Source: an uncultured Roseburia sp.
GTDB taxonomy: Bacteria > Bacillota > Clostridia > Lachnospirales > Lachnospiraceae
Length of the DNA stretch: 64,000 nt
Assembly: GCA_947246475.1 (NCBI GenBank)
Contig: CAMXSH010000005.1
Span: forward strand, 1 to 64,000
Direction of reading: 5' to 3'
Shown piece after piece: positions 8,192 to 15,979 of the stretch. Positions within the stretch are counted from its first letter, which is position 1. The number at the start of each line of letters is the position of its first letter. Both the position numbers and the translations under genes were made by a program. The notes under the pieces are model-generated. The model saw only the letters and a program-made list of their open reading frames with translations, did no database searches and was not told the DNA's origin.

Positions 8192-8575
8192 CTAATTCAG
8201 CTGCCCATGTTTTTCATAGGAAGAAATTCTCTGCACTCTATTATCATCATTCACAAAAACTACCTTGGGACGGTGATTCTTCGCTTCCTCCGGCGTCATC
8301 TCACAATATGCCATGATGATAATGTGATCCCCCACCTGAACTTGTCTCGCCGCAGCGCCATTCAGACAGATCATGCCAGAATTCTCTTCTCCTGCTATGG
8401 TATAGGTCTCAAAACGGCTTCCATTTTCCACATCCACAATCTGAACCTTTTCATATTCAAGAATTCCTGCCGCCTCCATGAGCGCCGGGTCCACCGTGAT
8501 ACTCCCTACATAATTTAACTCAGCCTGCACAACAGTGGCGCGATGAATCTTTCCCTTTAACATCGTAATATTCAT
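8192..8575 (-). CDS. panD: Aspartate 1-decarboxylase
   Basis: Pyruvoyl enzyme producing beta-alanine for pantothenate. The 127-residue proenzyme shows the self-cleavage site Gly24-Ser25 in NYVGSITVD, the H11-R12-A13 segment, the catalytic Tyr region [18 protein letters not shown] and the [11 protein letters not shown] motif. The ATG at 8575 follows a GGAGG-type site. It lies directly upstream of coaBC; panB and panC are not in the window. Confidence 0.96.
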   Translation of the reverse strand: MNITMLKGKIHRATVVQAELNYVGSITVDPALMEAAGILEYEKVQIVDVENGSRFETYTIAGEENSGMICLNGAAARQVQVGDHIIIMAYCEMTPEEAKNHRPKVVFVNDDNRVQRISSYEKHGQLN

Positions 8576-8602
8576 AGCTTACCTCCATTATTTGTATAAA
8601 TC

Positions 8603-9052
8603 TTACTTTACACTAACTTCCCGATGATCGATACATGTTGAAAATACGATCAATGTCTTCGTCCTTCCATAGATCTGGAGTTCACCGATAAACTGGTCCA
8701 GCTCCATGGTGCTCTTAAACTGAACCTCCAGCAGCATGGAATAGTCGCCCGTAACACAGTTACATTCGATCACGTTGGGGCAGTCCTTGATAAACGGATA
8801 AAATTCCTTCTTATCTTTGGGCTCAACTTCCAGATTTATAAACGCTTTGATATGATATCCCAAAAGTTCCGGATTCAGGCTCGCATGAAACCCAGTAATG
8901 TACTTCTCATTTACAAGATGATTGATCCGGGCAGAAACCGCTGGCGCCGTGAGAAATACCGCCTGAGCAATGTCTTTTACCGGAGTTCTAGCATCTTTTT
9001 CCAAAATCTCGATTATCTGCTTGTCTATGGCATCCAACTGGTCATTTTTCAT
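8603..9052 (-). CDS. Lrp/AsnC-family transcriptional regulator
   Basis: 149-residue regulator. The N-terminal HTH spans about 1-60 (LDAIDKQIIEILEKDARTPVKDIAQAVFLTAPAVSARINHL). The C-terminal RAM ligand-binding domain includes GYHIKAFINLEV and VIECNCVTGDYSMLLEV with the conserved G-D-Y. The start at 9052 (MKNDQLD) has GGGGAG at 7 bp; an open upstream extension has no site. It lies 27 bp before panD on the same strand, so it may share the transcript. The effector, probably an amino acid, is unknown. Confidence 0.9.
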   Translation of the reverse strand: MKNDQLDAIDKQIIEILEKDARTPVKDIAQAVFLTAPAVSARINHLVNEKYITGFHASLNPELLGYHIKAFINLEVEPKDKKEFYPFIKDCPNVIECNCVTGDYSMLLEVQFKSTMELDQFIGELQIYGRTKTLIVFSTCIDHREVSVK

Positions 9053-9212
9053 AACAATCTCCCCATTACAAATCAAATCCCTCATAGTATAGCACTTATT
9101 TTCTCCCTCGTCCATAGCCACTTTAGAAAATAAACAAAAAACAACAAAACTCTTTTGTTTATAACATATTTTCCTATTATTCATAACGTTTCAAGGTCTT
9201 TCTTTCCATGTA

Positions 9213-9372
9213 TTGACTTTATACGGATAGTAGGATAAGATGGCATTCTATTAGTGGTAAAAAGCAATTATGGTAATTCTGCTGCATTTGACCACATTTT
9301 TCCTTATAATATCAAACAAAAACAGGGGCTTGTGCATCTGGTATCCATACCGTGCACTGCCTCTGTTTTATT
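9213..9372 (+). ncRNA. Possible small RNA with its own promoter and terminator
   Basis: The 447-bp gap 9053-9499 contains TTGACT (9213-9218), a 17-bp spacer and TAAGAT (9236-9241). About 80 bp downstream is a long imperfect hairpin (9319-9370, arms AAAACAG-GGC and GCC-CTGTTTT) followed by TTTATTT. No reading frame with a ribosome binding site lies between them, so an untranslated transcript of about 120 nt is plausible. Function unknown. Confidence 0.35.
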
Positions 9373-9429
9373 TCTGAGATTCCCATTATAGTTCATCTGG
9401 AATTCGTGTAGGAGAGACCACCGTTTGGT

Positions 9430-9459
9430 TTGACAAACCACATTGTCATAAGATAATAT
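9430..9459 (+). promoter_or_regulatory. Promoter of the FkbM-like gene
   Basis: TTGACA (9430-9435) and TAATAT (9454-9459), spacer 18 bp. The -35 box lies inside the hairpin-forming TGGTTTG-A-CAAACCA, which could be an operator. Confidence 0.5.
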
Positions 9460-9499
9460 TAATTTGTGCCAAAATATATTGAAGAGAGGAATTTGATAT

Positions 9500-10777
9500 A
9501 TGTTTGATAAATTAAATAAGGATACTTTTGACAGACCGCTGGAGGTGAGATTTTCAGGAGTTATTGAAAATGGATTTTATTGGGATGATCTGGCAAGAGA
9601 GCGGCTGCGGAATAAAAAAGCTTTGGAGCCATATGGGTATAAGGTCTATTCTCAAAATGACGAGGACGGCATCATACATGAGATTTTTAAGAGAATCGGA
9701 ACGACAAATAAAACATTTATCGAATTTGGCGTTCAGGATGGACTGGAGAGTAACTGCCATTTGCTGTTATACTATGGCTGGCGTGGACTTTGGCTGGAGG
9801 GATCCTGGGAGTATTACGGGGAAATTGCTTTGAAGTTCCGCCCAGTGATCGAAAATGGGCAGTTGAAAGTAGTAAACGCATTTATAACAAAAGACAATAT
9901 TAATCATTTATTCGATAAGGCAGGATTCACAGGAGAGATCGATCTTCTTTCCATTGATATCGACGGAAATGATCTCTATGTTTGGGAAAACATTGAAACA
10001 GTCAGCCCCAGAGTCGTTATTACAGAATACAATGGAAAGTTCCCGCCGGATCTGGATTGGAAACAGGCTTATCATGCTGATCATGTCTGGGATGGGACGG
10101 ACTGGCATGGCGCCTCATTGAAAGCCTTTGAAATACTGGGAAGAAAAAAGGGATATCAGCTAGTGGGGACGGATCTGCGGGGCTGCAACGCATTTTTTGT
10201 AAGAAATGATCTTGCTGGGGACTTGTTCTTTAAGCCCGCCACGGCAGAGGCGCTCTATAATCCCCTGAGGACGGAACTTCAATTCGTGGCGAGACATCCA
10301 GCGAAATACTGCCTTGCGGTACAAAAGGATCATCTCGGTATACTGAATTACCAATCTTATGAGCTGGCAGAAGGGTTCTGGGAAGAAGAGACAGCTGACG
10401 GTGTGAAACACGCGTGGACTTCTTCCGTGACAAGCACATTCCGTATACTTGCCACGGCAGGAGCAGTCGTGGCAGAGATTCCATATGCCCTGCCCGCAGA
10501 AGTGATCTCCCACAAAGGAAATTGTGAGGTGCTTGTCTGTGTGGAGGGCAGAAAACCACATACTGAGATAATCGACACCAGCACTCTGACAGGAAAATGG
10601 GAAGTTCCCATCCCCCGGGATATTTCCAGAATGCAGGAGCCCCCAGAGGACTCTGCACTGACAATACAACTAAGAACTTCATATGTATGGAAGCCCTGTG
10701 AAGTCATGGAATCATCTGATGAAAGAAGTTTGGGTGTAGATATCTTACTATCGGAAATAAATCTCCGGGACGAGTAA
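9500..10777 (+). CDS. FkbM-like SAM-dependent methyltransferase-fold protein with an extra C-terminal domain
   Basis: 425 residues. The central part (about 50-240) has the Rossmann methyltransferase pattern of FkbM-like proteins: SQNDEDGIIHEIF, motif I FIEFGVQDGLESNCHLLLYYGWRGLWLEG and DLLSIDIDGNDLYVWE. A further ~180 residues (about 245-425) are beta-rich, do not resemble the fold and are not recognised. No signal peptide or membrane segment. Such proteins often sit with polysaccharide or glycopeptide genes, but this one is a lone gene with its own promoter and terminator, so its substrate is open. The ATG at 9500 follows AGAGGAA. Confidence 0.7.
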   Translation: MFDKLNKDTFDRPLEVRFSGVIENGFYWDDLARERLRNKKALEPYGYKVYSQNDEDGIIHEIFKRIGTTNKTFIEFGVQDGLESNCHLLLYYGWRGLWLEGSWEYYGEIALKFRPVIENGQLKVVNAFITKDNINHLFDKAGFTGEIDLLSIDIDGNDLYVWENIETVSPRVVITEYNGKFPPDLDWKQAYHADHVWDGTDWHGASLKAFEILGRKKGYQLVGTDLRGCNAFFVRNDLAGDLFFKPATAEALYNPLRTELQFVARHPAKYCLAVQKDHLGILNYQSYELAEGFWEEETADGVKHAWTSSVTSTFRILATAGAVVAEIPYALPAEVISHKGNCEVLVCVEGRKPHTEIIDTSTLTGKWEVPIPRDISRMQEPPEDSALTIQLRTSYVWKPCEVMESSDERSLGVDILLSEINLRDE

Positions 10778-10785
10778 ACCCCATC

Positions 10786-10816
10786 AAAAATCTCCCCGGA
10801 CAACCGGGGAGTTATC
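10786..10816. terminator. Terminator between convergent genes
   Basis: CTCCCCGG/CCGGGGAG 8-bp stem with an ACAA loop (10792-10811). On the minus strand it is followed by ATTTTT, so it mainly serves the gene at 10855; on the plus strand the tail is weaker. Confidence 0.85.
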
Positions 10817-10854
10817 GTTCATATATACTGAAGTCCATCGCTCCTTCGCCCGGC

Positions 10855-11244
10855 TCAATGACATCCGTGACACCCTCCACAGCCGCCGCCACAGGCATGA
10901 CCTTCTCCATGATGATCACAGTTCGGGGTATTATCTGTCTCAAGAATTCCTTTTAGAAAATCCGCCACTGCCCTGTCTGCATCACCAGCTGCCCCTGGTA
11001 CCACAAGAATGCCTTCCTCGCTGAGCGCCATCATGGCACCTTCGCCAATTCCCCCGCAGATCAGCACCTTCACATTGCCTTTCGCAAGAAATCCGGCGAT
11101 TGCTTCGTGTCCTGTTCCATTGGTATCCACTACCATCGTATTTACGAGACCATTGTCTCCAAATTCAAAAATCTTGAATTTTTCTGTATGTCCAAAATGC
11201 TGGAACACCTGTCCTTTCTCATCATATGTTACTGCTATTTTCAT
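10855..11244 (-). CDS. NifX/NifB-C-terminal-like metal-cofactor-binding protein with a Cys/His tail
   Basis: 129 residues. Residues 1-105 are a dinitrogenase iron-molybdenum cofactor biosynthesis (NifB/NifX) domain: MKIAVTYDEKGQVFQHFGHTEKF, VLICGGIGEGAMMALSEEGI. The last ~20 residues are strongly Cys/His/Gly-rich (CDHHGEGHACGGGCGGCHGCH), a likely metal-binding tail. No nitrogenase genes are present; in non-fixing Clostridia such proteins are associated with iron-sulfur or molybdenum metabolism. The start follows AAGGAAGG. Confidence 0.85.
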   Translation of the reverse strand: MKIAVTYDEKGQVFQHFGHTEKFKIFEFGDNGLVNTMVVDTNGTGHEAIAGFLAKGNVKVLICGGIGEGAMMALSEEGILVVPGAAGDADRAVADFLKGILETDNTPNCDHHGEGHACGGGCGGCHGCH

Positions 11245-11270
11245 ATATATCCTTCCTTTCCCGTACTATT

Positions 11271-11357
11271 TCGGCAGAACCTGGCATCATAAGGCTAGCC
11301 AGGCGGCGTGAATCCGGCCTCTGCCGAATAGCTCGATGGCGCTAATTTGAGCTAACA
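11271..11357. repeat. Structured intergenic element with the recurrent TAGCTCGATGGCG motif
   Basis: In the 311-bp gap 11245-11555: TCGGCAGA (11271-11278) pairs with TCTGCCGA (11320-11327), enclosing CCTGGC/GCCAGG (11280-11303). Directly after comes TAGCTCGATGGCGCTAATTT, closing with GAGCTA (to 11354). The same core recurs at 2621, 2709, 17671, 40431, 47083, 47252 and 49844. The rest of the gap is AT-rich leader of the downstream gene with no other clear signal. Confidence 0.5.
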
Positions 11358-11555
11358 TGATTATAACAAAAAGTGCGGGTTTTCGCAACTGCCACTCCAT
11401 TCTGGATGAAAAAAAGAAAAGAAATTGAATTCCCTCTTGTCAGCTCCGCCAATGCTTGATAAAATAAATTTGTAAAATGATCTGGACAAGTCTTTAGACA
11501 TCCAGGATTGTAATGCCTCTTTAAGCGGCATATCAATTATAATAAGGAGATTATC

Positions 11556-12965
11556 ATGGGCGGATTTTTTGGCGTTGCAGCAAAGAGTGACTGCATTTTT
11601 GATTTATTTTTTGGAACGGACTATCATTCCCACCTGGGAACGAGACGCGGTGGTCTTGCCGTGTATGGAGAGGACGGCTTTGACCGCGCCATCCATAATA
11701 TCGAAAATTCTCCATTTAGGACAAAGTTTGATAAAGATGTGCAAAAGATGAAAGGATATTATGGCATTGGCTGTATTTCAGATTACGAGCCCCAGCCATT
11801 GATCGTGCGCTCCCACCACGGTACCTATGCCATAACCACAGTCAGCAAGATCAACAATACGAAAGAAATTGTAGATACCATTTTTTCCAATGGAAATTCC
11901 CATTTCCTTGAGATGAGCGGCGGTGATATCAACCCCACAGAACTGGTGGCTGCCATCATTAACCAAAAAGAAAACATTATTGATGGAATCCATTATGCAC
12001 AGGAACTCATCGACGGTTCCCTGACGCTGATGCTCATGACACCTAAAGGCATATATGCCGCCAGGGATAAATATGGACGCACTCCTATCGTTATCGGCAA
12101 AAAGGAAGACGCATACTGCATCTCCTTTGAATCTTTCGCATATCAAAATCTGGGGTATCAGGATTTTAAGGAATTGGGTCCTGGTGAGATCGATGTCGTG
12201 ACAGAAAAAGGTGTACATGTACTGATGGCGCCCGGGAAAAAACTAAAGATCTGTACCTTCCTTTGGGTATATTATGGTTATCCCTCCAGTTCTTATGAGG
12301 GAGTCAGCGTGGAACAGATGCGCTATAACTGTGGAGCCAGCCTGGCAAAACGGGACAATGTCAAGCCAGACATTGTAGCAGGTGTGCCGGATTCCGGTAC
12401 AGCCCATGCGATTGGCTACTCCAACGCTTCGGGAATCCCATTTTCCCGGCCCTTTATTAAATATACGCCAACCTGGCCCCGTTCTTTTATGCCTACGATC
12501 CAGAGCAAACGGAACCTAATCGCTAAAATGAAACTGATCGCTGTTCATGATCTTATAAAAGACAAGAGCCTTCTCCTGATCGACGATTCTATCGTCCGGG
12601 GCACTCAGCTGCGTGAGACTACAGAATTTTTGTATAAAAGCGGCGCCAAAGAAGTCCATATCCGGCCCGCCTGTCCGCCTCTGGTATACGGCTGCAAATA
12701 TTTAAACTTCTCCCGTTCCACCTCAGAGATGGATCTGATCACCAGACGAGTGATCGCCCGTCTGGAGGGCACAGAAGATGTATCCGATGATATACTGCAG
12801 GAATATTCCGATCCAGAATCACCGAAATATGAGCAGATGGTAGAAGAGATCCGCAAGGAACTGAATTTTACAACCCTGCGTTATAACCGCCTGGACGATA
12901 TGCTTGCCTCAGTGGGAATTCCCCAGGAAAATCTGTGTACCTACTGCTGGAATGGAAAAGAATAA
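11556..12965 (+). CDS. Amidophosphoribosyltransferase-like protein lacking the N-terminal Cys
   Basis: 469 residues with the two-domain layout of PurF. The Ntn glutaminase-like domain spans about 1-230 (YHSHLGTRRGG, GYYGIGCISD, ISFESFAYQNLGYQDFKELGPGEI). The type I phosphoribosyltransferase domain has GVPDSGTAHAIGYS and the PRPP-binding LLLIDDSIVRGTQLRET near residue 340. True PurF begins M-C-G, with the Cys as glutaminase nucleophile. Here the start is M-G-G-F-F-G, well supported by AAGGAG at 7 bp with no upstream alternative, so glutamine hydrolysis should be lost. It may use free ammonia, pair with another subunit or be regulatory. No other pur genes are adjacent. Confidence 0.82.
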   Translation: MGGFFGVAAKSDCIFDLFFGTDYHSHLGTRRGGLAVYGEDGFDRAIHNIENSPFRTKFDKDVQKMKGYYGIGCISDYEPQPLIVRSHHGTYAITTVSKINNTKEIVDTIFSNGNSHFLEMSGGDINPTELVAAIINQKENIIDGIHYAQELIDGSLTLMLMTPKGIYAARDKYGRTPIVIGKKEDAYCISFESFAYQNLGYQDFKELGPGEIDVVTEKGVHVLMAPGKKLKICTFLWVYYGYPSSSYEGVSVEQMRYNCGASLAKRDNVKPDIVAGVPDSGTAHAIGYSNASGIPFSRPFIKYTPTWPRSFMPTIQSKRNLIAKMKLIAVHDLIKDKSLLLIDDSIVRGTQLRETTEFLYKSGAKEVHIRPACPPLVYGCKYLNFSRSTSEMDLITRRVIARLEGTEDVSDDILQEYSDPESPKYEQMVEEIRKELNFTTLRYNRLDDMLASVGIPQENLCTYCWNGKE

Positions 12966-13001
12966 ACGATTTAAACAGATCGCTCTATCGGGCTTAACCA
13001 G

Positions 13002-13039
13002 GGATCTGTCCCGGATAAATTGGGACAGATCCCCTTTTT
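13002..13039 (+). terminator. Terminator of the PurF-like gene
   Basis: GGATCTGTCCC (13002-13012) and GGGACAGATCC (13022-13032) form an 11-bp perfect stem followed by CCTTTTT. Confidence 0.9.
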
Positions 13040-13129
13040 CTACATTCTTTATCTTTTATCGTCACATCTCTTCACTTTTCGACAATTTCCGCATAAAATG
13101 TACTAACAAACCAAAGAATGGAGAACTCT

Positions 13130-14029
13130 ATGTATCTCACAATCTCTATCATAGTACTGATCGCCATTGTATGCCTCTTGATCTTTCACTGGAGGAAGAA
13201 AAAGATCATCTGCAAGATCTGCTGTATGTCTGACATGCACAAATGCCGGCTTCTGAATGAACTGGTGGAACCCCTTGGCTATAACTACTATTCCAGGCAG
13301 GACATCTTTTCCAGCCGTCTGGACGCCTGGCAGAAGGACTTTGGATATGGAGCTGTCTATGACCGGGGCGCGCCCTATTTTAATATGGTCTTTGACAGCT
13401 ATCCAGTTTATTTTGATTATGAAGGCAAAACATGGCTGATCGAATTTTGGAAAGGACAATACGGCATCAATACCGGAAGCGAGGTGGGGATCTATCATAC
13501 CGATCACATCATCCCTCCGGCAGCCCGCAAACTCACCATTTTTCATGCAGCTTCAAACGATGAAATGCCAGAGATCACCATGCGTCTCCGGCGGAAAGGA
13601 TGCCCTATCGCTGCACTTCAGAAAGAACACTGGTGGCTGACCATTTTTTCCATGGGACTGTTCTCCAGTCCAAAAGAACTGTCTGTGGATATCACCCTCC
13701 GCTTCCATGACCTGTCGATGAGGGATGCCTTTCTGGATGCCCTGCTGGCCAGCGGACACGATCCCGATGATATTGACATCATGTATACCAGTGTGTCTTT
13801 CACCTTCCGTGCTGGCAGCCAGCATTGGTTCTTCTTGAAAAGATGGTACTGCCACTATGTTCAGTTTAAAAACCGGATCTTCTGTAAACTCTTCTGTTTT
13901 GTCACAAGACCTTTTGAAGATTCCGGCAGTAAGCTTTTGTATCTGTATTATTACATTCCCTTTGTATTCCGCCGCATGTTTAGGCTGAAACGTTTTGGAC
14001 GAAAGGGAAAATATCACAAAAAACACTGA
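13130..14029 (+). CDS. Membrane-anchored DUF4474-like protein
   Basis: 299 residues from the ATG at 13130, which has GGAG 6 bp upstream; an ATG at 13118 overlaps that site. An N-terminal membrane helix (about 1-20, LTISIIVLIAIVCLLIFHW) precedes a basic stretch. The body contains DFGYGAVYDRGAPYFNMVFDSYPVYFDYEGKTWLIEFWKGQYGINTGSEVGIY, which I associate with DUF4474 proteins of Lachnospiraceae, and a second half with no known motif ending very basic (KRFGRKGKYHKKH). Function unknown. The next gene, a phosphoesterase, starts 13 bp later and is surely co-transcribed. Confidence 0.7.
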   Translation: MYLTISIIVLIAIVCLLIFHWRKKKIICKICCMSDMHKCRLLNELVEPLGYNYYSRQDIFSSRLDAWQKDFGYGAVYDRGAPYFNMVFDSYPVYFDYEGKTWLIEFWKGQYGINTGSEVGIYHTDHIIPPAARKLTIFHAASNDEMPEITMRLRRKGCPIAALQKEHWWLTIFSMGLFSSPKELSVDITLRFHDLSMRDAFLDALLASGHDPDDIDIMYTSVSFTFRAGSQHWFFLKRWYCHYVQFKNRIFCKLFCFVTRPFEDSGSKLLYLYYYIPFVFRRMFRLKRFGRKGKYHKKH

Positions 14030-14041
14030 AAGGAGATCCGG

Positions 14042-14992
14042 ATGAGCTGCCGAAGACGACTAAACAAATCCTTTCGCAATGTTCCTGTTCTCCCTCTGGA
14101 CTCTGGAAGCCGATATGTACTTTTTAGCGACTGCCACCGGGGAAGCGGTACTCAGGGCGATAATTTCCTTAAAAACCGCCATCTCTATCTCGCCGCTCTG
14201 AACTACTATTATCAGGGCGGCTACACTTACATCGAACTAGGTGATGGAGATGAGCTCTGGGAAAATCGGAACATGGAACAGATCAAAGAAATCCATGGTG
14301 ATGTATTCCGGCAGCTGGCCCGGTTTTATAAGGAAAACAGGCTCTATATGATCTACGGAAATCACGACATGATCAAAAAGCGCGCCTCATTTGCCCGAAA
14401 AAAGTGTTCCACCTACTATTGCATCTCCAGCCAGTGCCAGAAAGAATTATTTCCTGATATCATTTTTTATCCAGGACTGGTGCTCCGAAATGAGCAAACA
14501 GGCAAAAGCCTGTATCTCACCCATGGACACCAGTCCTCCCTGCTGAACTCCACATTATGGCCTGTTAACTGTTTTCTTGTCCGTTATCTGTGGAAACCAC
14601 TGGAGCAGGTTGGAATCCTGGACCCTACCAGTGCCGCTAAAAACAATACCACCAAACAGCGTTCCGAAAGCAAACTGGCAGCATGGGCAAAAGAATACCA
14701 CCGGACATTGATCACCGGACACACACACCGTCCGATGGTCAGTACGGAAGATTCTTCTTACTTGAATACAGGAAGCTGTGTCCATCCCCAGTGCATCACC
14801 TGTATCGAAATCTGCCATGGACGGCTCACTCTGATGAAATGGTATATGAGTGCACGGGCCAGCGGCAGCCTCTACGTGGAACGGGAAGAACTTGCTAATG
14901 ATACTTATTTTAATCTGAAATCGAATGAATATTCCGCCTGCAGAAACACTTCCAGGCGTGAATACTGCTGGCGTCCTGCCAATTTTAAATGA
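14042..14992 (+). CDS. Calcineurin-like metallophosphoesterase
   Basis: 316-residue cytoplasmic phosphoesterase. The metal-binding motifs appear in order: D-x-H as FSDCHRG (about residue 30), GDGDE (about 67, the usual GD-x-x-D place), GNHD (about 106), a His in LTHGHQSS (about 160) and GHTHRP (about 226). The ATG at 14042 follows AAAGGAG. It has a long insert between GNHD and the later His motif and a C-terminal extension of about 60 residues. Substrate unknown; UDP-diacylglucosamine-type hydrolases (LpxH-like) share this motif order but no lipid A is expected here. Confidence 0.88.
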   Translation: MSCRRRLNKSFRNVPVLPLDSGSRYVLFSDCHRGSGTQGDNFLKNRHLYLAALNYYYQGGYTYIELGDGDELWENRNMEQIKEIHGDVFRQLARFYKENRLYMIYGNHDMIKKRASFARKKCSTYYCISSQCQKELFPDIIFYPGLVLRNEQTGKSLYLTHGHQSSLLNSTLWPVNCFLVRYLWKPLEQVGILDPTSAAKNNTTKQRSESKLAAWAKEYHRTLITGHTHRPMVSTEDSSYLNTGSCVHPQCITCIEICHGRLTLMKWYMSARASGSLYVEREELANDTYFNLKSNEYSACRNTSRREYCWRPANFK

Positions 14993-15015
14993 GTCAGTTC
15001 AATGGTACCATCACA

Positions 15016-15174
15016 AACAGCGCCAGTCTGGAAATCCCCCAGATTGACGCTGTTGTATCCTAAACCTATCATAATTAAACTTCTACAATAGATCCCATAA
15101 GTGTCGCAGCAGCTTGATATTTCTATTTTTGAGCTTGCTATAGGATAGAAAGAGAACCGCCCGAAAGGCGGTTC
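15016..15174 (+). terminator. Two hairpins downstream of the phosphoesterase gene
   Basis: AACAGCG...CGCTGTT encloses TCTGG/CCAGA (about 15016-15054). GAACCGCC/GGCGGTTC with a CGAAA loop (15154-15174) is a perfect 8-bp stem. Tails are poor in T, so the first is more likely an mRNA end structure than a classic terminator. The 297-bp gap has nothing else convincing. Confidence 0.5.
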
Positions 15175-15289
15175 CCTTCCCCGATATCAAATATTATGTT
15201 CCCGATTCCCACCTTTTAGGATCCATACATCTTTATCCCTAAATTAAATTTGCACTCTGGATCTGTATAGCTCCTGCCAATACGCTTCG

Positions 15290-15505
15290 TCAGGAAAAAT
15301 CATCTTCATTTACCTTATCAAAGCAAATTCCTGTGATCTTTCCATCTTCATCGCTAACATAATCGAGCATGTACGAGGGCTCTTCCAAAAGATGAAAGAA
15401 CTTTGCCGGATCCTGATATTGACACGCTTTTCCTTCAATATGAACCGTAAGTCCCTGCTTTTTTGCCCGATTCAGCTCTTCCTGGAGCCACGAAGTTTCT
15501 CTCAT
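15290..15505 (-). CDS. Small protein of unknown function
   Basis: 71 residues from the ATG at 15505 (MRETSWLQEELNRAKKQG), which has GGGAGGG at 6 bp; upstream in-frame codons lack a site. Acidic overall, no membrane segment, no motif recognised; an N-terminal helix then a beta-rich remainder ending NEDDFS. It stands alone on the minus strand. The good ribosome binding site is the main support that it is real. Confidence 0.6.
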   Translation of the reverse strand: MRETSWLQEELNRAKKQGLTVHIEGKACQYQDPAKFFHLLEEPSYMLDYVSDEDGKITGICFDKVNEDDFS

Positions 15506-15793
15506 TTTATCCCTCCCGTACTGCATGAAAAAGGAAGTGTACACCGTGATGCGTAAAATCTATCCCTTTACATAAAGTATAAAGATAAAAAATATTCAAC
15601 TTGATAATCAACTGCTTATTCTCTTGTTTAACGGAATTTTGAGCGACCCTGCTTATTAGAAAAATAGACTGTTCTCAGGAAAGTTACCAGATTGAACCTT
15701 CCGCCCCAAATCAATAGCATCCCCCCTTTACGAACATTTTTTATCTCTATAATATTATAATATTGTTTCAGGTTAAAAATCAAGTGTCGTATG

Positions 15794-15827
15794 TACGCGA
15801 AAACTGTTGTTTATACGCAAAAACTGT
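15794..15827 (+). repeat. Two 14-bp direct repeats upstream of mecA
   Basis: TACGCGAAAACTGT (15794-15807) and TACGCAAAAACTGT (15814-15827) differ at one base and start exactly 20 bp apart, so they face the same side of the helix. They lie about 90 bp before the mecA -35 box in the otherwise featureless 474-bp gap 15506-15979. Confidence 0.5.
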
Positions 15828-15910
15828 CATTTGGACATAATTCCACCACAATTCATGTAAATTGTCACAAATTTCAATACAATTTTCCAATAATTTTTAT
15901 CTTTAATATG

Positions 15911-15939
15911 TTGACTTTATTTATATAATAACTTATACT
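15911..15939 (+). promoter_or_regulatory. mecA promoter
   Basis: TTGACT (15911-15916), 17-bp spacer, TATACT (15934-15939), about 40 bp before the GTG start. Confidence 0.75.
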
Positions 15940-15979
15940 TTTCATACAGTATCAAATAATTCGGAAAGGAAGTGGGCTT

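Noticed and set aside
10160-10682. Minus-strand frames of 150-169 codons
   Set aside because: Antisense to the FkbM-like gene; composition unlike real proteins here and no start sites.
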